Assembly (NCBI RefSeq): GCF_020889785.1
Contig: NZ_JACMYK010000042.1
Location: 1 to 51,530, forward strand
Length of the DNA: 51,530 bases
Direction of reading: 5' to 3'
Source of the DNA: Bradyrhizobium acaciae
Lineage (GTDB): Bacteria > Pseudomonadota > Alphaproteobacteria > Rhizobiales > Xanthobacteraceae
Every line of letters begins with the position of its first letter. The stretch's first letter is position 1. Below, piece by piece: positions 45,487-51,530 of the stretch. The translations under genes and the position numbers were made by a program. The notes below the pieces were generated by a model that was given only the letters and a program-made list of their open reading frames with translations, did no database searches and was not told the DNA's origin.

Positions 45487-47436
45487 ATGGACCTTTACGC
45501 CAAAGCCCAGACCCTGGGAATCCAGACCGAGTATATCGATGGTAGCGGTCACCGCCGTGTGACAACCCCCGAGGCGCTGACGGCGATCCTCGCGGCGCTG
45601 CCGCCCCAGACGCCGCGGCGGATCGTTGCCGATCCCGTGGTCGTCAGAGGCGGCCATGGTGGGCAAACGCAGCTCGCGGAGACGGCCCGGCTTCCGGTGC
45701 AATGGAAGGTCACGAACGGCCCCGCGGTGCTTGCGCAGGGCGAGGCACATGAGCGGAATGTGACGTGGCCGTCCGGTCTGGCCGAAGGCGTGCACCGGTT
45801 GCAGCTATCGGATGCATCGGGCACCGAGGAATTGCCGCTGCTGGTGGCGCCGGAAGGCGCGTTCGGCGGCGCGTTCGATCGCTGCTGGGTGATCGCGGTC
45901 CAGCTTTACGGCGTGCGCTCCGCGCGCAATTGGGGCATCGGTGATTTCACCGACCTGCAAGCGCTGCTCGAATTCGCCCATCAGCTCGGCGCCGATGGCA
46001 TCGGGCTCAATCCGCTGCATGCGCTGTTCGACGACCGCCCGGGCGATTGCAGCCCGTATTCGCCGAACAGCCGGCTGTTCCTCAACGCGCTCTATGTCGA
46101 CGTCGAGCGGATTCCCGAATTCCGCATCGATGCCGGGACGCAGGCCGCACTGGCGCAGCTGCGCGGCCACGACATGGTCGACTATGTCGGGGTTGCCGCG
46201 CTGAAATGGCATGCGCTGCGCGCGGCCTTCGCCGCCTTCAAGGCCAATCCCGGCCCCGGCCGCCGGCAGGATTTCGAGGCCTATCGCAACGAGCAGGGCA
46301 CGCCGCTGTCGCGCTTCGCCTGCTTCGAGACGATGCGGCACAAATTCAACAAGCCGTGGTGGGAGTGGCCGGACGAATGGCGGCAGCCCAACGACGCGGC
46401 CTGCGCCAAATTGCGCAAGGCGCGCGACAGCGCGGCCGAGGTCGAGTTTGTCGAGTTCGTGCAATGGACCGCGGACCGTCAGCTCGGTGCTTGCCAGGCG
46501 CTCGCGCACAAGCTCGGCATGCGGGTCGGGCTCTATCTCGACGTCGCCGTCGGCGTGCAGTCGGATGGTTTCGACGCCTGGAATGAGCAGGTCGCGATCT
46601 CGCGTCATCTCGGCGTCGGCGCGCCGCCGGACCCGCTCAACACCGCGGGCCAGGACTGGGGACTGGCCGGCTTCAACGCCGCGGGCCTCGAGCAGCGCTC
46701 GTTCGAGCCGTTCCGGCAGATGCTGCGGGCCTCGATGCACCATGCCGGCGCGATCAGGCTCGACCATGCCTTCGGGCTGAAGCGGCTTTATCTCGTGCCG
46801 CGCGGCTTCGGCCCGGCCAACGGCGCCTATGTGCTGATGCCGTTCGAGGCGCTGCTGGCGGCGACCGCCCAGGAGAGTGTGGCGAGCCGCTGTGTCGTCA
46901 TCGGCGAGGACCTCGGCACCGTGCCGCCGGGTTTCCGCGAGCAGATGAACGGTTGGGGTATCTGGTCCTATCTTGTGATGATGTTCGAGCAGGATGACCA
47001 GCGCGCCTTCCGCAACGCCGACTACTATCTGCCGAATGCGCTGGTCACCTTCAACACCCACGATCTCTCGACCTATGCCGGCTGGCGCTCGTTCAGCGAC
47101 CTCAAGACCAAGCGTGCGCTCGGTATTGATCCCGGCGAGACCGACCAGGGGCGCTGGGACGCGCTGGGTCAGCTCGACGACGTGCTGCGCCGGCACGACA
47201 TCCACCACAACGACTTCTATTCGGTGGTGAGCTTCATGGCACGGACCCGGTCGCGGATGATGGCGGTTTCGATGGAGGATCTGCTCGGCATCGTCGAGCA
47301 GCCGAATATCCCCGGTACCGTCTACGAGCATCCGAACTGGAAGCGGCGGCTGCCGGTCTCGCTCGAGCATCTCGCGTCGGCAATCGACATCGAGGCGCTC
47401 AAGCGTGCAACCCGCGAGCGGTCGCACGCGGGATAA
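45487..47436 (+). CDS. malQ: 4-alpha-glucanotransferase MalQ (amylomaltase)
   Basis: This 649-residue GH77 enzyme moves maltodextrin units between chains. The features are GIGDFTDLQALLEFAHQLGA, LNPLHALFDDRP, CSPYSPNSRLFLNALYVDV, IRLDHAFGLKRLYLVPRG (nucleophile Asp), VVIGEDLGTVP (acid/base Glu) and TFNTHDLSTYAGW. An N-terminal extension of about 130 residues precedes the barrel, as in long-form MalQ. It is divergent from the glgE operon and is followed 15 bases later by the GH15 gene, so the two are probably co-transcribed. It would redistribute chain lengths of the glucan made by GlgE. Confidence 0.95.
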   Translation: MDLYAKAQTLGIQTEYIDGSGHRRVTTPEALTAILAALPPQTPRRIVADPVVVRGGHGGQTQLAETARLPVQWKVTNGPAVLAQGEAHERNVTWPSGLAEGVHRLQLSDASGTEELPLLVAPEGAFGGAFDRCWVIAVQLYGVRSARNWGIGDFTDLQALLEFAHQLGADGIGLNPLHALFDDRPGDCSPYSPNSRLFLNALYVDVERIPEFRIDAGTQAALAQLRGHDMVDYVGVAALKWHALRAAFAAFKANPGPGRRQDFEAYRNEQGTPLSRFACFETMRHKFNKPWWEWPDEWRQPNDAACAKLRKARDSAAEVEFVEFVQWTADRQLGACQALAHKLGMRVGLYLDVAVGVQSDGFDAWNEQVAISRHLGVGAPPDPLNTAGQDWGLAGFNAAGLEQRSFEPFRQMLRASMHHAGAIRLDHAFGLKRLYLVPRGFGPANGAYVLMPFEALLAATAQESVASRCVVIGEDLGTVPPGFREQMNGWGIWSYLVMMFEQDDQRAFRNADYYLPNALVTFNTHDLSTYAGWRSFSDLKTKRALGIDPGETDQGRWDALGQLDDVLRRHDIHHNDFYSVVSFMARTRSRMMAVSMEDLLGIVEQPNIPGTVYEHPNWKRRLPVSLEHLASAIDIEALKRATRERSHAG

Positions 47437-47451
47437 CGCGGAGCACGTCGC

Positions 47452-49260
47452 GTGGCCTCTCGCATCGAAGACTACGGACTGATCGGCGATTGCGAGACCG
47501 CAGCGCTGGTCGGCCGTGACGGCTCGATCGACTGGCTGTGCTGGCCGGCGTTCGATTCCGACGCCTGCTTCGCGGCGCTGCTTGGCACGTCGCGGAATGG
47601 CCGCTGGCTGCTGGCGCCCGCTGGCGGGATCAGGCGGACCTCGCGCCGCTATTGGGACGATACGCTGATCCTGGAGACGCGGTTCGAAACCGAGAGCGGC
47701 GTGGTCGCGCTGATCGACTTCATGCCGCCGCGCGGCAACGCCTCCGACGTGGTCCGCCTCGTTCGCGGCATCAGCGGCCGGGTCAAGATGCACATGGAGC
47801 TGGTGATCCGCTTCGGCTTCGGGGTCGATGTCCCCTGGGTCAAGAAGAGCCCGGACGGCGAGGGGCTGCTGGCGATCAGCGGGCAGGACATGATCGTGCT
47901 GCGCACGCCGGTCGAGACGCGTGGCGAGGATCTTACCACGCTCGCCGATTTCGAGGTCGGCGAGGGCGACACCGTGCCGTTCGTCCTGACCTACGGCGCG
48001 TCGTATCAGCCGGTGTCGGAGCCGATCGATCCCGCGGCCGCGCTGCAGGACACCGAGGACTACTGGAAGGAATGGTGCAGCCGCTCGACCTACGACGGCG
48101 GTGATCTGCGCGGCCTCGTGATGCGCTCGCTGATCACGCTGAAGGCGCTGACCTTCAGGCCGACCGGCGGCATCGTTGCTGCGCCGACCACGTCGTTGCC
48201 GGAGAAGCTCGGCGGCGCGCGCAATTGGGACTATCGGTTCTGCTGGCTGCGCGACGCCACCTTCACGCTGCTGGCGCTGATGAATTCGGGCTATACCGAG
48301 GAAGCGGCGGCCTGGCACAACTGGCTGCTGCGGGCTGCCGCCGGCGCGCCGGCCAACATGCAGATCATGTACGGCATCCTGGGCCGGCGTCGCCTGCTGG
48401 AATGGGAGGCCGGATGGCTGTCCGGCTATGAAGGGGCGCAGCCGGTCCGCGTCGGCAATGCCGCGCATGCGCAGCTTCAGCTCGATGTCTACGGCGAGCT
48501 GATCGACGCCTTCCACCAGTCCCGCATGGCCAGGCTCAAGCTCGACGAGGAGAACTGGTCGCTCGAATGCACCGTCGTCAATCATCTCGCCGAGGTCTGG
48601 GACCAGCCTGATCACGGCATCTGGGAGCGCCGCGGCACGCCCAAACACTACGTGTTCTCCAAGGTGATGTGCTGGGTCGCGTTCGACCGCGCCATCAAGA
48701 GCGCGGAGCGGTTCGGCTTCAAGGCGCCGCTGGTCAAATGGCGGGTGCTGCGCGAGGCCATCCATCGCGACGTCTGTCGGCGGGGGTTCGACCCTGATCT
48801 CAACAGCTTCGTCGAGAGCTATGGCTCGAAGCTGCTCGACGCCAGCCTGCTGCTGCTGCCGTCGGTCGGCTTCCTGCCGCCGACCGATCCGCGCATTCGC
48901 GGTACGATCGAGGCGGTCGACCGGCACATGATGCGTGGCGGGTTCGTGCTGCGTCACGATCCGCGCGAGATGTCCGATGAAATCCAGCCGATCGAGGGAG
49001 CGTTCCTGGCCTGCAGCCTGTGGCTCGCCGACGCCCATGTGCTGGCGGGAGACGTCGACAAGGCGCAGACCATGTTCGACCGCGTGGTGGCGGTCGCCAA
49101 CGATCTCGGGCTGCTGGCGGAGGAATTCGACTCCGTCGCCGGCCGGCAGACCGGCAATTTCCCGCAGGCGCTGACCCATATTGCGCTGATCAACACGGCG
49201 CACAATCTCAGTGCCGCGAGGGCCGACGCCGAGAAGCCCGTGGTGCAGCGGTCGACCTGA
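47452..49260 (+). CDS. Glycoside hydrolase family 15 protein (glucoamylase or trehalase type)
   Basis: The 602-residue protein starts IEDYGLIGDCETAALVGRDG with SIDWLCWPAFDSDACF, the N-terminal domain of GH15 enzymes, followed by an (alpha/alpha)6 barrel with RNWDYRFCWLRDATFTL and the conserved REAIHRDVCRRGF. GH15 members cut glucose from maltodextrins or split trehalose, and some bacterial members of this type are trehalases. Given the operon content either would fit. The start is GTG 47452 with GGAG about ten bases upstream. No signal peptide is seen, so it works in the cytoplasm. Confidence 0.9.
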   Translation: MASRIEDYGLIGDCETAALVGRDGSIDWLCWPAFDSDACFAALLGTSRNGRWLLAPAGGIRRTSRRYWDDTLILETRFETESGVVALIDFMPPRGNASDVVRLVRGISGRVKMHMELVIRFGFGVDVPWVKKSPDGEGLLAISGQDMIVLRTPVETRGEDLTTLADFEVGEGDTVPFVLTYGASYQPVSEPIDPAAALQDTEDYWKEWCSRSTYDGGDLRGLVMRSLITLKALTFRPTGGIVAAPTTSLPEKLGGARNWDYRFCWLRDATFTLLALMNSGYTEEAAAWHNWLLRAAAGAPANMQIMYGILGRRRLLEWEAGWLSGYEGAQPVRVGNAAHAQLQLDVYGELIDAFHQSRMARLKLDEENWSLECTVVNHLAEVWDQPDHGIWERRGTPKHYVFSKVMCWVAFDRAIKSAERFGFKAPLVKWRVLREAIHRDVCRRGFDPDLNSFVESYGSKLLDASLLLLPSVGFLPPTDPRIRGTIEAVDRHMMRGGFVLRHDPREMSDEIQPIEGAFLACSLWLADAHVLAGDVDKAQTMFDRVVAVANDLGLLAEEFDSVAGRQTGNFPQALTHIALINTAHNLSAARADAEKPVVQRST

Positions 49261-49381
49261 TTTTCCGGATCGTGCCTTAAAGCATGATCCGGAAAAGTGC
49301 GAAGCGGTTTTCCGAAAAGGTCATGCTCAAACAAGGAGCTAAAGCGCGATGACGATTCAACCCAATCTCATCGCGCTTTAG
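49261..49381. repeat. Composite repeat with two hairpins between convergent genes
   Basis: The first hairpin pairs TTTTCCGGATC (49261-49271) with GATCCGGAAAA (49286-49296), and GGTTTTCCGAAAAGG follows. The second pairs CTAAAGCGCGATG (from 49339) with CATCGCGCTTTAG (to 49381). The segment AAGCATGATCCGGAAAAG is a well-known intergenic repeat in rhizobia (from memory). The far end supplies the TAA stop of the HAD gene. It probably ends transcription of both GH15 and HAD genes. Confidence 0.8.
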
Positions 49382-50196
49382 CGGCCCGTCGTCAGCACGA
49401 CATCCATGGCGCGTGCGAAGCCGTCGTTCTCGTTGGTCTCAGTGACGTGCGTGGCTCGCGCCTTCACGTCATCGCTGGCGTTGCCCATCGCGAACGAGAC
49501 GCCGCTTCTCGCGAACATCGGCAGATCGTTCTGCATGTCGCCGATCGTGGCAACATTTTCGAGCGGCACGCCGAGGCGCTTCGCGATGCCCTCGACAAAG
49601 GTTCCCTTGTCGTGGCCGGGCGGGGTGACGTCGAGATAGTAGGTCTGCGAGCGCACCGCGGTCGCCTCACGGCCGACCATCTGCTGCATGTCGGCTTCGC
49701 AGCGTTGCAGCAGGGGCGCATCCGAGCTGGCGCCGACGATCTTGCAGGCCTGGTCGAGATAGGGCGCGAAGTCGTCGACGATGGTCGGGTCATGCTTGAT
49801 CGCACGCTTTTCGTGCGCGTTGTACTCGCCGTCTGGATTTCGGGTCAGCCAGCGGTCGTTGGTGAACAGCCAGATATCGATGCCGCGTTCGCGGAGCAGA
49901 TCGATGCAGCGCTTGGCCACGACTGGGGGGATCAAATGCTGTTCGAGTGGCGTCAATTGCGGGTCGACGATCGAAGAGCCGTTGAAGGCACCGATCGGCA
50001 GCGTGATCGCAAGCGGCGCGACCAGAAAACCCATCCCGATGGTCGGCCGGCTGGAGACGATGGTGAAGCCGATGCCGGCCTCATGCAGCCTGCGTACCGC
50101 CGTCAGGGCGCCGTCGGTCAAGGTCTTGTCCTTGGTGAGCAGCGTACCGTCGACATCGGAGACGACAAGGGCGATGCGGGTCGCGATACGGGTCAT
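49378..50196 (-). CDS. Cof-type HAD-superfamily hydrolase
   Basis: This 272-residue protein has HAD motif I VSDVDGTLL near residue 13, motif II VSSRPTIGM, motif III Lys in HDKGTFVEGIAK and motif IV TIGDMQNDLPMF. A large type-IIB cap domain lies between motifs II and III. These proteins dephosphorylate sugar phosphates or similar compounds. Its ATG overlaps the gntK stop (ATGA). The position after the zwf-pgl-gntK genes suggests action on a sugar phosphate, but specificity is unknown. The stop codon lies inside a repeat arm. Confidence 0.92.
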   Translation of the reverse strand: MTRIATRIALVVSDVDGTLLTKDKTLTDGALTAVRRLHEAGIGFTIVSSRPTIGMGFLVAPLAITLPIGAFNGSSIVDPQLTPLEQHLIPPVVAKRCIDLLRERGIDIWLFTNDRWLTRNPDGEYNAHEKRAIKHDPTIVDDFAPYLDQACKIVGASSDAPLLQRCEADMQQMVGREATAVRSQTYYLDVTPPGHDKGTFVEGIAKRLGVPLENVATIGDMQNDLPMFARSGVSFAMGNASDDVKARATHVTETNENDGFARAMDVVLTTGR

Positions 50197-50726
50197 GGGC
50201 GGTCCAGCTTCAATTGAGTGACGATGTCTTCGATGATGGTGTCGACCGATCGGTCGATCGCGACCGTGATCGGGCGTTCGTCCGGCGTCGGCGGCTCCAG
50301 CGTCTTGAACTGGCTGGCGAGTAGGCCCGGCGGCATGAAATGGTCCTTGCGCGCGGCCAGCCGCGTGGCGATCAGCTCCTGCGTGCCGTCGAGGAAGACG
50401 AGGCGGATATCCTCGCGGCCATGCACCAGGATGTCGCGATAGCTGCGCTTCAGCGCGGAGCAGGCGATGACGGCGGGTTCGCGGACGCCGCAGGTGCGGT
50501 CGATCTCGGCGGCGATCGCGCGCAGCCAGGGCCAGCGATCCTCGTCGGTGAGCGGCTGGCCGGAATGCATCTTCGCGACATTGCTCGGCGGGTGAAAGCT
50601 GTCGCCGTCCTCGAAGCGCCAGCCGATCCTGATCGCGAGGCGGTCGGCGATGGTGCTCTTGCCCGAGCCGGAGACGCCCATCACGACCAGTGCGCAGGGA
50701 TTTTGCCCGTCACCCAAGAACGTCAC
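50193..50726 (-). CDS. gntK: Gluconokinase GntK with duplicated start region
   Basis: The 177-residue enzyme phosphorylates gluconate to 6-phosphogluconate. It has the P-loop MGVSGSGKST, FEDGDSFHPPSNVAKMHSGQ and DEDRWPWLRAIA, all normal for the family. The only start giving the whole protein in frame is GTG 50726, inside a 13-base tandem duplication. The pgl stop overlaps an ATG at 50739 (TGATG), but that ATG now meets a stop after nine codons. Removing one 13-base copy joins it to the gntK frame (MIFLGDGQNPCALVVM). Translation may therefore be weaker than in the presumed ancestor. ATG 50681 is a fallback but removes the first strand. Confidence 0.88.
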   Translation of the reverse strand: MTFLGDGQNPCALVVMGVSGSGKSTIADRLAIRIGWRFEDGDSFHPPSNVAKMHSGQPLTDEDRWPWLRAIAAEIDRTCGVREPAVIACSALKRSYRDILVHGREDIRLVFLDGTQELIATRLAARKDHFMPPGLLASQFKTLEPPTPDERPITVAIDRSVDTIIEDIVTQLKLDRP

Positions 50727-50733
50727 CCAAGAA
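50708..50733. repeat. Exact 13-bp tandem duplication at gntK start
   Basis: The 13-base unit CGTCACCCAAGAA occurs twice in perfect tandem, at 50708-50720 and 50721-50733. It covers the gntK initiation region just after pgl. Thirteen is not a multiple of three, so it shifts the reading frame. Confidence 0.95.
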
Positions 50734-50738
50734 AATCA

Positions 50739-51488
50739 TCAAGCAGAATCCTCCGGCAGCGCGGCCCGATCGATCAGCCAGACGGTCTCGCCCAGCGATC
50801 GCGCGCGGTTTGCCGGCAGGTTCTCGCCTGCGAACAGGCGCGTCAAGATCGCGCGCTTGTTTTCGCCCGCGACCTCGAACAGCATCTCGCGGCAGGAGGC
50901 GAGCGTGGGGAGGGTCAGCGACACCCGCGGCACGAACGGTTCGACATTGGCTTTGGGCACCCCGACCACCCAGCGCTGGGTTTCCTCGACCGCCGGATAT
51001 CCCGGAAACAGCGAGGCGGTGTGGCCGTCGGGCCCGATGCCCATCAGCACCAGGTCGAACAGCGGCCGCTTCGGATCGAGCTGCTCGGCGCCGTAGAACG
51101 CCATCAGCTCGTTCTCGTACAGTGCCGCGCTGACGTCGGGATCCCTGAGATCGGCGGTATCGGTCGCAACAGGGTGCACATTCGCAGCCGGCGCGCAGCG
51201 GTCCAGGAAGGCCTGGCGCGCCAAGCTCATATTGTGCAGTCTGTCCTTGCGCGGCACCAGACGCTCGTCGCCGATGAACCAGTCGATCCGATCCCACGGA
51301 ATCCGCCGGCGATAGTCCGGTGTCGCCAGCAGCTGGTATAGCGCGTTGGGGCTGGAGCCGCCGGTGAGGCAGATCGCGATCCGGCCGGGGTTTTCGTCAA
51401 TCCTTGCGATCACCCGCTCGGCGGCCGTCTTCGCCAGTGCCGCCGGATCGGCGACCGTGATGATCTTGCGCTTGCCGCCGGCGGCCAT
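50739..51488 (-). CDS. pgl: 6-phosphogluconolactonase
   Basis: This 249-residue enzyme of the DevB/SOL type converts 6-phosphogluconolactone to 6-phosphogluconate. Features seen are ICLTGGSSPNALYQLL, DWFIGDERLVPRKDRLHN (DERxVP motif) and LVLMGIGPDGHTASLFPG. The ATG at 51488 follows the stop of the upstream zwf-like gene by one base (TGACATG). The operon order zwf, pgl, gntK fits the oxidative pentose phosphate/Entner-Doudoroff entry. Confidence 0.97.
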   Translation of the reverse strand: MAAGGKRKIITVADPAALAKTAAERVIARIDENPGRIAICLTGGSSPNALYQLLATPDYRRRIPWDRIDWFIGDERLVPRKDRLHNMSLARQAFLDRCAPAANVHPVATDTADLRDPDVSAALYENELMAFYGAEQLDPKRPLFDLVLMGIGPDGHTASLFPGYPAVEETQRWVVGVPKANVEPFVPRVSLTLPTLASCREMLFEVAGENKRAILTRLFAGENLPANRARSLGETVWLIDRAALPEDSA

Positions 51489-51489
51489 G

Positions 51490-51530
51490 TCAGCCCAGCT
51501 TCCGCCAGCTGCGGCCGTCGCGCGTCAGCA
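51490..51530 (-). CDS. zwf: C-terminal end of glucose-6-phosphate dehydrogenase (partial)
   Basis: Only the last 12 codons and the TGA are in the window, reading LTRDGRSWRKLG. The DGRxW ending is what I recall from bacterial Zwf C-termini, and zwf immediately before pgl is the usual arrangement. It starts outside the right edge. The call rests mainly on the pgl neighbour. Confidence 0.6.
   Translation of the reverse strand, partial: LTRDGRSWRKLG

Overview
The window looks like chromosomal DNA from an alphaproteobacterium of the Bradyrhizobium/Nitrobacteraceae type. This rests on high G+C, strong third-position GC bias, the set of gene families (MoeA-type protein next to mobB, PE-LIG-POL LigD beside Ku, KdpFABC-DE, a GlgE/TreS/TreYZ cluster, DUF3309 and PHA-granule small proteins), and several families of palindromic intergenic repeats of the kind common in that group. 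The assignment comes from recalled family knowledge, not a database search. I saw no rRNA, tRNA, CRISPR array, transposase or prophage gene.

Layout. 1-2.3 kb: end of a molybdopterin-related gene, mobB, a TusA-like gene and a small unknown gene. 2.3-4.9 kb: a structured gene-free stretch, an OFA-type MFS transporter and a small PsiF-like secreted protein. 4.9-8.9 kb (minus strand): corA, then hsp20-lon as a heat-shock operon. 9.1-9.6 kb: two tiny unknown genes. 9.85-13.0 kb: a LysR regulator divergent from a dienelactone hydrolase, a gentisate-dioxygenase-like cupin and a fumarylpyruvate-hydrolase-like gene, which together suggest ring-cleavage catabolism. 13.3-17.6 kb (minus strand): a slipin/NfeD pair, a DapA-family protein lacking the Schiff-base lysine, and three unknown small genes. 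18.0-26.3 kb: the high-affinity K+ uptake operon (two unnamed micro-ORFs, kdpF, kdpA, kdpB, kdpC, kdpD, kdpE). 26.4-30.4 kb: a two-component NHEJ repair locus (ku divergent from ligD) with a small basic DUF6496-like protein. 30.6-31.25 kb: DUF3309 and PHA-system small proteins. 31.26-45.3 kb (minus strand): glgE, treS-maltokinase, glgB, glgX, treZ, treY. Divergently, 45.5-49.3 kb: malQ and a GH15 enzyme. 49.4-51.5 kb (minus strand): zwf (end only), pgl, gntK and a HAD phosphatase, tightly overlapping.

The glgE-to-treY operon encodes what could be a closed trehalose/alpha-glucan cycle. TreS makes maltose from trehalose, the fused kinase makes maltose-1-phosphate, GlgE polymerises it, GlgB branches the glucan, GlgX debranches it, and TreY/TreZ release trehalose again. 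MalQ and GH15 can recycle oligosaccharides to glucose, and the zwf-pgl-gntK genes feed sugar into the oxidative pentose phosphate/Entner-Doudoroff routes.

Two lesions stand out. glgB carries a one-base deletion near 38267 that removes its C-terminal domain. An exact 13-bp tandem duplication at 50708-50733 throws the presumed original gntK start codon out of frame. Both need read-level confirmation. No single undescribed multi-gene system is obvious. The most novel-looking items are the Lys-to-Arg DapA homologue, the kdp micro-ORFs, the closed trehalose cycle and the gntK start-site duplication.
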